From Bradyrhizobium ottawaense (lineage in GTDB: Bacteria; Pseudomonadota; Alphaproteobacteria; Rhizobiales; Xanthobacteraceae): 64,000 bases of DNA. Both the position numbers and the translations under genes were made by a program. Below the pieces are notes generated by a model. It was not told the DNA's origin, did not search any database, and worked only from the letters and a program-made list of their open reading frames with translations. The stretch is taken from NCBI RefSeq assembly GCF_900099825.1, contig NZ_LT629693.1, positions 4,909,001-4,973,000 on the forward strand. The letters run 5' to 3'. Shown here one piece after another: positions 27,407 to 36,606 of the stretch. Each line of letters opens with the position of its first letter. Position 1 is the first letter of the stretch.

Positions 27407-27940
27407 TCAACGTTTCTGGTACGGGTGGAAGATGTAATCCTTCGCCTTCACGGCGACGTGGCAGGCGTGTCCGCAATCCGAGGGGCTGGGATCGGCCGCG
27501 AACGTGTCGGATGCGGCCTCAAAGTTGAACAACGCATATCCCCACCCGCCGCTCTTCGGAAATCTTGCGCTGTCCTTTTCCATGACGAACGCCTGCGAGA
27601 AGACGTCAGGCACATCCACGGCGAAGGGGGCCTCCGTGCTCTTCTTCGGCTTCCACTGCAGCTTCGCGATCATGGCGCCGTCCGGGAACGGCTTGCCGTT
27701 GCCGGGGATGCCGGCCTTGTAGGCTTCGATCATGGCCGGATTGGCGACGATCACCTTCAGCACTTCGTCGGTCCGGGCCGAGGAGACCACCGCCCAGTCC
27801 TCGTATCCCCTAAAGTCGGAGAACGCTACGCCGTCAGGCGATTTCAGCGCGTATTTGTCTTGCGCGTAAACGGCCGCGCCGCCGAGAACGGCGAGCACGG
27901 CTGTCGCGAGGGCGATTTTAGATTTGTTGTTGCTCTTCAT
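27407..27940 (-). CDS. cytochrome P460-like periplasmic protein with a C-x3-C-H motif
   Basis: A 177-residue exported protein: signal peptide about residues 1-27 (ending VYAQ), then a P460-type domain (DFRGYEDWAVV, YKAGIPGNGKPFPDGAMIAKL, KSGGWGYALF) and a C-terminal heme-type motif Cys156-Gly-His-Ala-Cys160-His161. Cytochromes P460 oxidise hydroxylamine or detoxify NO-related species in the periplasm. Here three residues, not two, separate the cysteines. ATG at 27940 is preferred over 28021 because it begins the signal peptide. Divergent from the beta-propeller gene at 28093. Confidence 0.8.
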   Translation of the reverse strand: MKSNNKSKIALATAVLAVLGGAAVYAQDKYALKSPDGVAFSDFRGYEDWAVVSSARTDEVLKVIVANPAMIEAYKAGIPGNGKPFPDGAMIAKLQWKPKKSTEAPFAVDVPDVFSQAFVMEKDSARFPKSGGWGYALFNFEAASDTFAADPSPSDCGHACHVAVKAKDYIFHPYQKR

Positions 27941-28092
27941 GGCTGATCCTTTCCTGATTGTCGTGGGCCAAACTCTCAGAGGTCGATCACCGGCAATTTG
28001 TTTTTGCATAGCGTAGTGCAACGCGGGTGAACTCCGCTATGCTAACCTCTCGAACGAGCCAGCAAAGATTGGCCGGTAACCGGGGTGGAAAC

Positions 28093-29535
28093 ATGAGTGG
28101 TCGCGTCAAACTCGCAATTCTCGCCGCATTTTCAATCGCCTGCACCGATGGCGCCGCGGCGCAGCCGCAGAAGATCGGCGCGCCGCCGGAAGCGTCCAAC
28201 ATGAAGCTGGTCGGAACCAGCGACCTGCAGGCACGCAGCGCCTATCAGCCGACCATTCATCATCAGGGCGACCGCTGGATCGCCTATATCGGTCATCACG
28301 GCGGTACCGACGAGATTCCGGCGCCGGTCAATCCGCAGACCGGCAAGGCCGAACCGAACGGCACCTCGATCGTCGACGTCACCGATCCTGCGCAGCCGAA
28401 ATATCTGCGTCACATTCCCGGGCAGGAAGGAAAATATGAAGCCGGCGGCGCGCAGATGGTGAGGATCTGCGACGGCAAGCAACTGCCGAAGGGCGATCGC
28501 AACGCGGTCTACATGCTCAGGAGCTTCGGCAGCGAAGCCCATGAGATCTGGAACGTCGCCGATCCCGCCAATCCGGTCTTGATCACGCGGCTCGGCGGAT
28601 TGAAGGACACCCACAAGAACTGGTGGGAATGCGACACCGGCATTGCGTTTCTGGTCTCCGGCGCGCCGGACTGGCGCACCCGCCGCATGACGCAGGTCTA
28701 CGATCTCTCCGATCCCGCCCATCCCGTGAAGATCCGGGATTTTGGTTTGCCTGGCCAGGAGCCCGGTTCGACCGGCGCGGTGCCGACCGAACTGCACGGC
28801 CCGATCTCGACCGGGCCAATCGGCAACCGGGTCTATTTCGGTTACGGCACCAACAAGGGCGGTTTCGTGCAGATCGTCGACCGCGACAAGCTCATCAACG
28901 GACCGAAGGAGCCGACGCCGGACAATCTGCGGCTGCCCGAGATTTCGCGGATGCCGATGTCGGCGCTGAACGGCGCCCACACCACGTTCCCGATGCTGGG
29001 CATGCCGATCGCGGAATTTGCCAGGGACAAGGACGGCAAGAACCGCGATATCGTGATGATCGTCGACGAGGCGATCCTGAACGAATGCAGCGAGCCGCGG
29101 CAGATGGTCTGGTTCGCCGACGTCACGGTGGAAAACCGCCCGATGATGATCTCGAGCTTCACCGTGCCGGAGGCCAGCGGCGACTTCTGCGAGCGGGGCG
29201 GCCGGTTCGGCTCGCATTCCTCCAACGAGAGCATGGCGCCGGTTTTCTACAAGAAGATGGCGTTCATCGCCTTCTTCAATGCCGGCGTCCGCGCGCTCGA
29301 CATCCGCGACCCCTATCACCCCACAGAAGTCGGCTATTTCATTCCGTCGATCACGGCGGCGACCGACAAGCGCTGCGTCACCGTCGACGGCAAGGACCGC
29401 TGCAAGGTCGCGATCCAGACCAACAATGTCGAAACCGACGAGCGCGGCTACGTCTATATCGTCGATCGCGCCAATACCGGGCTGCACATTCTGGAACTGA
29501 CCGGCCCGGCGCGCGCCGCGGCCGGCTTGCCCTAG
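28093..29535 (+). CDS. exported LVIVD-type beta-propeller protein
   Basis: A 480-residue secreted protein with signal peptide (about 1-23, ending GAAA) and repeated propeller blades in which VxD-x-SDPAxP-type turns recur (VDVTDPAQPKYLRHI, NVADPANPVLITRL, DLSDPAHPVKIRDF, DIRDPYHPTEVGYF). This is the LVIVD pattern of periplasmic beta-propellers. Several Cys and Trp residues could stabilise or bind a cofactor, but no catalytic motif is recognisable. ATG at 28093 with GGGGTGGAA upstream. It shares a divergent promoter region with the P460-like gene and is followed 11 bases later by another exported protein. Confidence 0.78.
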   Translation: MSGRVKLAILAAFSIACTDGAAAQPQKIGAPPEASNMKLVGTSDLQARSAYQPTIHHQGDRWIAYIGHHGGTDEIPAPVNPQTGKAEPNGTSIVDVTDPAQPKYLRHIPGQEGKYEAGGAQMVRICDGKQLPKGDRNAVYMLRSFGSEAHEIWNVADPANPVLITRLGGLKDTHKNWWECDTGIAFLVSGAPDWRTRRMTQVYDLSDPAHPVKIRDFGLPGQEPGSTGAVPTELHGPISTGPIGNRVYFGYGTNKGGFVQIVDRDKLINGPKEPTPDNLRLPEISRMPMSALNGAHTTFPMLGMPIAEFARDKDGKNRDIVMIVDEAILNECSEPRQMVWFADVTVENRPMMISSFTVPEASGDFCERGGRFGSHSSNESMAPVFYKKMAFIAFFNAGVRALDIRDPYHPTEVGYFIPSITAATDKRCVTVDGKDRCKVAIQTNNVETDERGYVYIVDRANTGLHILELTGPARAAAGLP

Positions 29536-29546
29536 GGATGTGACGC

Positions 29547-30095
29547 GTGCGACGCGGGCTCATCATCGCAGCCTTGATCGTCGGGCTCGGCGCGTTGTCG
29601 GGTGGCGCCGCTTATGAACGCGTCGCGCCGGGCAAAAACCCCGGGAAACCGGAATGGCAGGAAATCGCCTGGCCGTTTCCCCGCGACGGCTGGCCCGCCG
29701 GCAAGGCTTTCCGCTGTGGCGCGACCGGTTGCGGCGGCGAGGTCGAGGTCTATGTCCGTCCCAAGATCGGCTTCTGCAATTGCGACGCCGGCGTGACCGA
29801 TGACGACGAAGTCGATCGCGTCGCCGATCTCGATCTGATCAGCGCGCATTTCGCGCCGCTGGAACCGGGCAAGGTGGTTCGCGTCGCCGATATGCCGGGA
29901 CGCATCAGGCCCTACGAGCTCGCGATGTCCGACGGGTCTCGCCACACCGCCATCGGGATCGCGGTGTCACACCGCTGCGACCTGATGGTCGCGGTGGCCA
30001 AAGGCAGTGGCGACGCGACAGCCGTCCAGCGCGCCGCGCTGGACTTTCTGGCGGAGATGTCGAACTGGATGAGCGCGGCGATGGAGGGACGCTAG
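29547..30095 (+). CDS. exported or membrane-anchored protein with Cys-rich motif
   Basis: A 182-residue protein starting at GTG (29547) 11 bases after the beta-propeller stop, so probably the same operon. Residues 1-22 form a signal or anchor segment. The mature part has FRCGATGCGGEVEVYVRPKIGF and CNCDAG, a cluster of four cysteines that could bind a metal, followed by an alpha/beta region and a helical C-terminus. No family recognised. Its placement suggests it works with the beta-propeller protein in the periplasm. Confidence 0.68.
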   Translation: MRRGLIIAALIVGLGALSGGAAYERVAPGKNPGKPEWQEIAWPFPRDGWPAGKAFRCGATGCGGEVEVYVRPKIGFCNCDAGVTDDDEVDRVADLDLISAHFAPLEPGKVVRVADMPGRIRPYELAMSDGSRHTAIGIAVSHRCDLMVAVAKGSGDATAVQRAALDFLAEMSNWMSAAMEGR

Positions 30096-30186
30096 CGCTC
30101 GGCCTGGTGGACGTGCCGGACTTACTGCTGGTTTAACCCGGTAGTGAATGATGACCCGAACGAACCGTTCCGCGCGAATACCCCAG

Positions 30187-31974
30187 CTAGTAACCCAGCG
30201 CCTGTCCCGTGCCGCCACGCGGATCGTTCGCACCGTAAAACCTGTTTCGACCGATCGCCTTTCCCCCAAGCTTGGGAGCACCGACAAGAATCGCCGCTAC
30301 GTGATTTGTCGGCTCCGAATTTTCGAACCGATGCCCCATGCTCTCCAGCACCTTGCTTGTGTCAGGCGAAAGCGCGTAGCGCTCCATATTCGTCACATCC
30401 GGCATCCACTGATGATGGATGCGGGGGACATCGACGGCTTCCTGAATGTTCATCTGGAAATCGACGACGTTCAGGATTGTTTGCAGAACAGTCGTGATAA
30501 TCCGGCTTCCGCCCGGAGTGCCGAGAATGAGGACAGGCTTGCCGTCCCTCGTCATGATCGTTGGAGTCATCGAACTTCGGGGTGTCTTGCCCGGCACGAT
30601 GGCGTTCGCATCTCCCTGGACAAACCCGTAACTATTGGCGGCACCCGGGTTCGAGGTGAAATCGTCCATTTCGTCATTCATCAAAACGCCGGTGCCTGAC
30701 GCAACGACCTTCGCTCCGAACCAGTCATTAAGCGTAACCGTCATCGAAACGGCATTGCCGGCATCGTCGATGATCGAGAAGTGCGTTGTGTTGCTGCCTT
30801 CGTGAGGCGCAACACCCTGCCTGATATCACCGGAGATTCCGGCCCGATCCGGCTTTATCGTGTCCCGGATTTTTGCGGCGTAGCCCTTGTCGATCAGCTT
30901 TTGGATCGGAATGCCGACAAAGTCGGGATCACCGACAAGACCGTTTCTATCGGCAAAAGCGTGACGCATCGCCTCGATTTCGTAATGCAGCGCCTGCGCG
31001 GATCCCCAACCCAGGTCGCGGAGCGGATATTCCTCCAGGATGTTCAGCATCTCGCAGATGGCGACACCGCCAGAACTGGGCGGGGGTGCCGAGATCACGT
31101 GATAGCTGCGGTAATCGCACTCGACGGGCGGGAGTTCGCGAGTCTTGTAGCGGTCCAGATCTTCCTGATCGATGATCCCTCCGCCCGCCCGACTGGCCTT
31201 GACGATGGCCGCCCCCGTCTTGCCCTTGTAGAAGCTGTCGGCGCCGTGCTTTCTGATCAGACGTAACGTGCCTGCAAGGTCAGGCTGCACCAGCCTTTGG
31301 CCAGCCGCAAAAGGCTGTCCCTTGTTGAGAAAAATTTCAGTAGTGGCCGGAACTTTTCTCAAGTCCTCGGTCGCAGAAGCGAGCATGTCGACGTCGCCTT
31401 GCTCAAGGCTGAAGCCATCCTCGGCCAGTTTGATCGCCGGCTCGATCAACGATTTCAGCGTCATCGTTCCATACTTTTTTCGCGCATATTCCAGACCCGA
31501 GACAGTACCGGGGACGCCAACTGCCAGCCATCCGGTCGTACTCAGGCCCTTGATGATGGTTCCGTCCTTGTCGAGGTACATGTCCCGGCTCGCCGCACGG
31601 GGAGCCTTCTCTCGAAAATCGAGGAAGGTCTTTCGTCCATCGGCAAACCGGATCGTCATGAAGCCGCCACCGCCCAGATTGCCGGCGGCCGGATAGACGA
31701 CGGCCAGGGCATACCCCACCGCGACAGCCGCATCTATCGCACTGCCGCCGTGCTTGAGAATGTCGACGCCGACCTCGGTCGCCAGGTGCTGTGCAGTGAC
31801 CACCATGCCCTTTTCCGCGGCTACCGGCGTCACCGAGGCCGCATGGGCGGCCGACACCATGACCAGTGACCAAACGCAGCCAACCAGCAGGCAGACCCCC
31901 GTCAACGTTCCAAAGATGATGTCGGTGAGCCCCGGCCGAATTTTCAATTCGCGGCTTGAAACTGCCAAAGACAT
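30187..31974 (-). CDS. ggt: gamma-glutamyltransferase / glutathione hydrolase precursor
   Basis: A 595-residue exported Ntn-hydrolase that cleaves gamma-glutamyl bonds of glutathione in the periplasm. A long N-terminal export signal (hydrophobic VCLLVGCVWSLVMVSAAHA) is followed by the large subunit (VVTAQHLATEVGVDILKHGGSAIDAA, GNLGGGGF) and the autocleavage site before the catalytic Thr in SNTTHFS. The small subunit carries PRSSMTPT and GTPGGSRI. ATG at 31974 has AGAGGAG 5 bases upstream; the longer frame to 32172 is not supported. Monocistronic, divergent from the next gene. Confidence 0.92.
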   Translation of the reverse strand: MSLAVSSRELKIRPGLTDIIFGTLTGVCLLVGCVWSLVMVSAAHAASVTPVAAEKGMVVTAQHLATEVGVDILKHGGSAIDAAVAVGYALAVVYPAAGNLGGGGFMTIRFADGRKTFLDFREKAPRAASRDMYLDKDGTIIKGLSTTGWLAVGVPGTVSGLEYARKKYGTMTLKSLIEPAIKLAEDGFSLEQGDVDMLASATEDLRKVPATTEIFLNKGQPFAAGQRLVQPDLAGTLRLIRKHGADSFYKGKTGAAIVKASRAGGGIIDQEDLDRYKTRELPPVECDYRSYHVISAPPPSSGGVAICEMLNILEEYPLRDLGWGSAQALHYEIEAMRHAFADRNGLVGDPDFVGIPIQKLIDKGYAAKIRDTIKPDRAGISGDIRQGVAPHEGSNTTHFSIIDDAGNAVSMTVTLNDWFGAKVVASGTGVLMNDEMDDFTSNPGAANSYGFVQGDANAIVPGKTPRSSMTPTIMTRDGKPVLILGTPGGSRIITTVLQTILNVVDFQMNIQEAVDVPRIHHQWMPDVTNMERYALSPDTSKVLESMGHRFENSEPTNHVAAILVGAPKLGGKAIGRNRFYGANDPRGGTGQALGY

Positions 31975-32132
31975 GAAACTCCTCTCTCCCGTTCGGTGTC
32001 GTCTCATGGCCGCGAAACGCCGCTGAAGTCTAATCAATTCCGCTGACTTGTTCCCGCTAATTCGGTATCGTGCCATCCGGCCCACTTGGGTCGAATGCAG
32101 GTTCCGGGTGCTTTGGCAGGGGTTATATTGAA

Positions 32133-34136
32133 ATGCTTCTTGCGCGCCGCTCAGCTTCAGCCGCGACGACATGCTTGCTGATCACACACGGATTTCTGCT
32201 CCTGCTTTTCGCAACGGCGCAATCCCCGGCCGCAGCGGCATCCGGCAGCTGCGCGACTTCAGCCGAAGTTACCGTGTTGCCGTCGCCGCTAGCGCCCTGG
32301 ACCGGCGCGCCGCTGCGCGTCATGGTCGTCACCGAAAAGCCGGTAGAGGGCGTGCTGTCGCTGATCGCGCCCGACGGAACTGCCGCTGTTAAGTCGTCCG
32401 AGCGGCACGAAGGGCCACCTTATTCCTGGTTCGCTGAAGTCGCAGCCCCCGCCGCCGGCACCTGGCGCGTGACGCTGTCGAGCGGCGCGGCGGCGGATTG
32501 CAGCCCGGTCACGCGCGAAATCGCCGTCAGCGGCAAAAAGCCGGAGTTTCGTATTCCGGCGGGAAGCATCTGGCGGGTGCGCGATAGCTGGAACGCCACC
32601 AACGAAGCGCTGTTCTCGGCATGGATCGCAAAACTGTTCGACGCGCCGCCCGACCAGAACCTGGACTGGAAGGTCTGGTACGAAGTGCTGCGCGACCAGT
32701 CACGCAACTTCCTCTACAACCATCTCGGCCGCAACGAGGACAAGACACAGACCGGCTCGCGTCCCGACTGTGCCGACTTCGTCTATTTCCTGCGCGCTTA
32801 TTTCGCGTTCAAGATGGGGCTGCCGTTTGGCTATTCGAATTGCTCGCGCGGCGCCGGTGGAAGTCCGCCGAAGTGCTACCAGTGGTTCGACGTCGAACAC
32901 CCCGAGGTAACGCGTCCGCCGCCGCCACCCGACCCGAACGCCGGGGCGACGAACGCCGCCGCCGCGCCGCCGCCCGCGGAGCAGCCGAAGATCCTCGGCA
33001 TCTTCGGGCGATCGGAGCCGCCGCCGGCCGACCCGTCGGTAACGGCGCCCGCGAAGCCTGCTCCGCCCAAGCCGAAGCCGCCGACCAATTTCGCCGAATA
33101 TGTGCGCGACGTCGGCGACGTCGTTCACACCGGCGCGGTGCGCGCGGGCGACGACAATGCCGATTTCTACACAGTGCCGCTGACCGAGAAGGCGTTGCGC
33201 CCGGGCACGGTATATGCCGATCCGTACGGTCACGTGCTGATGCTGGTGCGCCGCGTTCCCGAGGTGAACGGCACGCCGGGCGTCTTCCTCGCCGTCGATT
33301 CCGAACCGGATGGATCGGTGACTCGCAAGCGTTTCTGGCGCGGCAATTTCCTGTTCGCGCACGAGCCCACGCTCGGCAGCGCCGGCTTCAAGCATTTCCG
33401 TCCCATCGTGAAGGAAAAGAACGGCCCGTTGAAGCGGCTGAGCAATGCCGAGATCGGCAAGAATCCGAGTTACGGCGATTATTCGGCCGAGCAGTCGCAA
33501 ATGACGATGGAGGATTTCTACGATCGCATGGACGACGTGATGTCGCCCGAGCCGCTCGATCCGGTGCGCGCGATGACGGACGCCATCACCAGCCTTACCG
33601 AGCAGATCAAGACGCGCGTCACCTCGATTGAAAACGGGCGGAAGTGGCAGGCCAAGGCCACCGGCGACGCGACCATGCCGGATGGCGCTGCGATCTTCGC
33701 GACCACCGGCGCCTGGGAGGATTTTTCGACGCCGGCGCGCGATTTCCGCCTGTTGATCGCCGTCGACGTGGTGCGGAATTTTCCCGATCGCTTCGCGCGT
33801 CGCTCGGCCCGGTACGCGATACCGGCCGGCAAAAGCGTTGCGGACGTCAAGGCCGAACTGCAGGGCATGCTGGCGGCCGAGCTTGCCTCACGCAAGATCT
33901 CCTATACGCGCAGCGACGGCTCGCAGTGGACGCTATCGGTCAAGGATGTGGTCGATCGGGCAGTCGATTTCGAGATGGCCTACAACCCCAACGACTGCGT
34001 GGAGCTGCGATGGGCCGCTGCCGCGAACAGCGATGAGGCCTCGACGTGCAAGCGTCATGCGCCGGCGGCCCAGCGCGCAAAGATGTCGGACTACCGCGCC
34101 TGGTTCCGCGAGCGGCACTGGCCCGCGCACAGCTAG
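32133..34136 (+). CDS. large exported protein with a cysteine-peptidase-like Cys/His pair
   Basis: A 667-residue secreted protein: signal peptide about residues 1-37, a beta-rich domain (about 40-135), a central alpha/beta domain with Cys213 in PDCADFVYF and His367 in DPYGHVLMLV, and a long Pro/Ala-rich insert (about 260-320) splitting them, then a helical C-terminal region of about 250 residues. The Cys-then-His order with GHV recalls NlpC/P60 or other papain-like folds, so a murein or peptide hydrolase is possible. I do not recognise the family. ATG at 32133 follows GCAGGGG. Confidence 0.65.
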   Translation: MLLARRSASAATTCLLITHGFLLLLFATAQSPAAAASGSCATSAEVTVLPSPLAPWTGAPLRVMVVTEKPVEGVLSLIAPDGTAAVKSSERHEGPPYSWFAEVAAPAAGTWRVTLSSGAAADCSPVTREIAVSGKKPEFRIPAGSIWRVRDSWNATNEALFSAWIAKLFDAPPDQNLDWKVWYEVLRDQSRNFLYNHLGRNEDKTQTGSRPDCADFVYFLRAYFAFKMGLPFGYSNCSRGAGGSPPKCYQWFDVEHPEVTRPPPPPDPNAGATNAAAAPPPAEQPKILGIFGRSEPPPADPSVTAPAKPAPPKPKPPTNFAEYVRDVGDVVHTGAVRAGDDNADFYTVPLTEKALRPGTVYADPYGHVLMLVRRVPEVNGTPGVFLAVDSEPDGSVTRKRFWRGNFLFAHEPTLGSAGFKHFRPIVKEKNGPLKRLSNAEIGKNPSYGDYSAEQSQMTMEDFYDRMDDVMSPEPLDPVRAMTDAITSLTEQIKTRVTSIENGRKWQAKATGDATMPDGAAIFATTGAWEDFSTPARDFRLLIAVDVVRNFPDRFARRSARYAIPAGKSVADVKAELQGMLAAELASRKISYTRSDGSQWTLSVKDVVDRAVDFEMAYNPNDCVELRWAAAANSDEASTCKRHAPAAQRAKMSDYRAWFRERHWPAHS

Positions 34137-34215
34137 GATACGCGCGGGAGCGGATATTCTGAATCTACTTCTGCTTTCGGCTTCATTTCGGACACGACTG
34201 AACTTGCTGGTGCGA

Positions 34216-34773
34216 TCAGTCGGCAATCGAACGAATGACTCTCGCCGGGTTTCCTCCGACAAAAGTGTTGGGGGGAACGTTCTTGGTGACCACGGAACCC
34301 GCCGCCACAACGGAATTTTCGCCAACCGTCACTCCGCCGATAATCGTTGCGCCGGCGGCGATCCATACGTTTCTTTCAATCACGATGGGCTTGGCGATGG
34401 TGACAGCGCGCCGCCGAGACGGTTCAAGAGGATGGCCAGACGTGATGATGCTCACGTTCGGCCCGATCATCACATCGTCGGCGATATCGAGCCCGCCAAG
34501 ATCATAAAAAGTGCAGTTCTGATTTACGAAAACATTGCGCCCGATACGGATGTCGGGTCCGCCGGTCGTGTAAAATGGCGGGATCAATAAAAAGCTGTCG
34601 TCCACCTTCTTCCCGATGAGTTCGCTGAACAAGGCCCGGACTTCGTCCGCATCATTGAACGTCAAACGGTTGAGATTGGCGGTGATCGCCATCGCTCGTT
34701 TGACGTTTGCCAGCATGGTTGCCGATTCCGGCGTTCTCCGGGAGATCACCTTGGTACGATCGTCATTCGTCAT
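34216..34773 (-). CDS. hexapeptide-repeat acetyltransferase (maltose/NodL type)
   Basis: A 185-residue left-handed beta-helix acyltransferase. The N-terminal maltose O-acetyltransferase helix region (NLNRLTFNDADEVRALFSELIGK) precedes hexapeptide repeats (IRIGRNVFVNQNCTFYD, VMIGPNVSIITSGHP with the catalytic His, IIGGVTVGENSVVAAGSVV) and the typical end FVGGNPARVIR. It transfers acetyl from acetyl-CoA to a sugar or related hydroxyl. The NodL relationship is by motif only; no nod genes are nearby. Confidence 0.9.
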   Translation of the reverse strand: MTNDDRTKVISRRTPESATMLANVKRAMAITANLNRLTFNDADEVRALFSELIGKKVDDSFLLIPPFYTTGGPDIRIGRNVFVNQNCTFYDLGGLDIADDVMIGPNVSIITSGHPLEPSRRRAVTIAKPIVIERNVWIAAGATIIGGVTVGENSVVAAGSVVTKNVPPNTFVGGNPARVIRSIAD

Positions 34774-34905
34774 TCGTTGTTTTCCTCAGAGCGCGGTCGA
34801 ACGAACATTCGGCGCATGACGGCCGCGCCGAGATTCGTTGAATATAGCCGTCTCGATTGATCAGTACGCGGCTTGGTGCAGCGGTTCCCGAGCGAGGGAA
34901 CGGCT

Positions 34906-35319
34906 TCAAGTCTTTTTGGCTTTTTTCGCCCGGCTATCCGCAGGCGCTTTCTTCTTCACCCGGCTCTGATTGTATTCGATGGCGGCGCGGATGAGATCCT
35001 TCAGCGCTCGCTGGTTGATCTTGTCGCCTTCGAGAAAGTCGATCGCGCGCCGCGCATTGCCTTCGAGGCCCGCGTTGAACAGTTTGTCGGGATCGGCCAG
35101 CTTCGCCCCGTACATGAAGGTCAGCTTCACCTTTCCTTTATGGGCGTTGGCGACGGCAATGATTCCGTCGCGCGACCACACCGGGCTTCCCATCCACTTC
35201 CACTCCTCGATGATCTCTTTGTCCGCCTCGAGGATGGTCTTGCGGACGCCGGCAAAGGTCTTGCCGCGCCAGTCGGTGATTCCTTCGATCAATTGGTCGA
35301 TACGCTGCGATGGAGTCAT
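34906..35319 (-). CDS. DUF1801 (YdhG-like) protein
   Basis: A 137-residue protein with the DUF1801 fold signs: WRGKTFAGVRKTILEADKEIIEEWKWMGSPVW, KVKLTFMYGA and a C-terminal Lys-rich tail (RAKKAKKT). These small cytoplasmic proteins have no established biochemical role. Its ATG overlaps the TGA of the upstream membrane gene (ATGA), so the two are coupled. Confidence 0.83.
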   Translation of the reverse strand: MTPSQRIDQLIEGITDWRGKTFAGVRKTILEADKEIIEEWKWMGSPVWSRDGIIAVANAHKGKVKLTFMYGAKLADPDKLFNAGLEGNARRAIDFLEGDKINQRALKDLIRAAIEYNQSRVKKKAPADSRAKKAKKT

Positions 35320-35531
35320 TGCGTCCTCATACTGCGATTAACCAGCCGTCGAACAACATGGCCCTTCCACATCCACAGCCCCGACAGCAGCATGACGGGA
35401 AAGAACACGAACCGGGTCGGGGGAGCATAATCCGGAATCACCTCGAACGGACTATAGATGTAGCCGATGATCGGAATCGCGCAGATGATGTGAATCCAGC
35501 GCACGATCGAACGTAGAGTAGTATCTTTCAT
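35316..35531 (-). CDS. small two-helix membrane protein
   Basis: A 71-residue protein with two hydrophobic spans (about residues 10-26 and 38-54) and positively charged ends (WKGHVVRRLVNRSMR). It ends inside the start codon of the DUF1801 gene (ATGA overlap). Function unknown; similar short proteins accompany DUF1801 or SRPBCC genes in related genomes, as far as I recall. Confidence 0.65.
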   Translation of the reverse strand: MKDTTLRSIVRWIHIICAIPIIGYIYSPFEVIPDYAPPTRFVFFPVMLLSGLWMWKGHVVRRLVNRSMRTQ

Positions 35532-35614
35532 GAGGGGTGGTTCCGGTTGTCGGTACTAACGCGTGGTGTGTCCCAGTCAGGTCTTGAATCGCGGGGCCTT
35601 AATCGGTCTTCGCC

Positions 35615-36025
35615 TCAATCGACCCGCGCCAATACCTGTTCCAGGCTTGCCAGGAATTTCTGCCATCCGAACCGGGCGCCGTGGAACGCCTGCTTCTGAT
35701 CCGGCCGGAAGCCCGCTTGCTCCATGCGCAGCAGCGTCCCCGTGCCTGATGGCGTCAGCGTCCAGGTGACGACACTGTCGAGACCATGGGCCGCCCAGGT
35801 GTAAGACAATGTCTTGTTCGGCTCGATGGCCATGACCTGACAATCGACAGAGCCCCAGTCGGCGCGAAAACTGAAACGGTGGTCCACCGCGGGGCTGAAG
35901 TCGCTCTTCATCAGCCACTCCTCGATCAGGTGCGGTTGCGTCAGCGCGCGCCAGATCTTTTCCGGCGGGAAGGGGATTTCGCGTTCGACAATGACGGAAA
36001 GCGTTTCGGTCGCGGGTGCGTTCAC
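35615..36025 (-). CDS. SRPBCC (AHSA1-like) protein paired with ArsR
   Basis: A 136-residue START-fold protein (REIPFPPEKIWRALTQPHLIEEWLM, PNKTLSYTW, GWQKFLASLEQVL). GTG at 36025 overlaps the ArsR stop (CAGTGA), with AAGGATGGA upstream. This is the second ArsR-SRPBCC module of the window (the first is at 24.5-26.3 kb); sequence similarity between the two modules is moderate, so they are old paralogues. Ligand unknown. Confidence 0.86.
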   Translation of the reverse strand: MNAPATETLSVIVEREIPFPPEKIWRALTQPHLIEEWLMKSDFSPAVDHRFSFRADWGSVDCQVMAIEPNKTLSYTWAAHGLDSVVTWTLTPSGTGTLLRMEQAGFRPDQKQAFHGARFGWQKFLASLEQVLARVD

Positions 36026-36345
36026 TGGTCCATCCTTTTCAGCAGGTCTTCGAGGTGGTCGAACCGGCTTTGCCAGAAGCCGGCCATCTGGCTGGTCCAG
36101 TCGATCAGCGGGCCGAGCGCGCCGAGCTGGGCGCTGTAGTGAGTCTGGCGACCTTCGTGGCGGTCGCGTACCAGCCCGGCCTGCTTCAGCACTCCGAGAT
36201 GTTTTGAGACCGCCGGTTGCGAGACGCCTGCCTGGGTCGTCAGCGCCCCGACCGTTTGCTCTCCCTTGCGGCACAATTGCTCGAAGATCGCCCGCCGGGT
36301 CGGATCGGCGAGCGTTTTGAACAGCGTGTCGGAAGCGTTCGGCAT
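36022..36345 (-). CDS. ArsR family transcriptional regulator
   Basis: A 107-residue winged-helix repressor with TLFKTLADPTRRAIFEQL, the recognition helix VSQPAVSKHLGVLKQAGLV and a wing REGRQ-type segment (RHEGRQTHYSAQ). Metal-sensing Cys motifs are missing. It is translated in coupling with the SRPBCC gene. Upstream, TAACC and GGGTTA half-sites near 36381-36401 form a loose inverted repeat that could be its operator, though less convincing than the one at 26317. Confidence 0.88.
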   Translation of the reverse strand: MPNASDTLFKTLADPTRRAIFEQLCRKGEQTVGALTTQAGVSQPAVSKHLGVLKQAGLVRDRHEGRQTHYSAQLGALGPLIDWTSQMAGFWQSRFDHLEDLLKRMDQ

Positions 36346-36606
36346 CTGAGATCGATAACTCTCTGGCTATGGATTAATGCATAACCGACGAGATATGGGT
36401 TAGTCAACCGGGAAAATCGTGGGTCGCCGGCGAGAATGCTTTGATATGGTCTTGGCTGTGGGGACCCGATCGCCTGGACGATGCTCTCCAGCATATCCCG
36501 CTGGTTATGTATTAAGGCGTGGTCGCGGAAAGGGCAGAACCCCGGTTTCCATCTCCACCCGCCGCAGGCATAATTCGGAAAACCGCCTCTCACCGGATTT
36601 CCCCCT

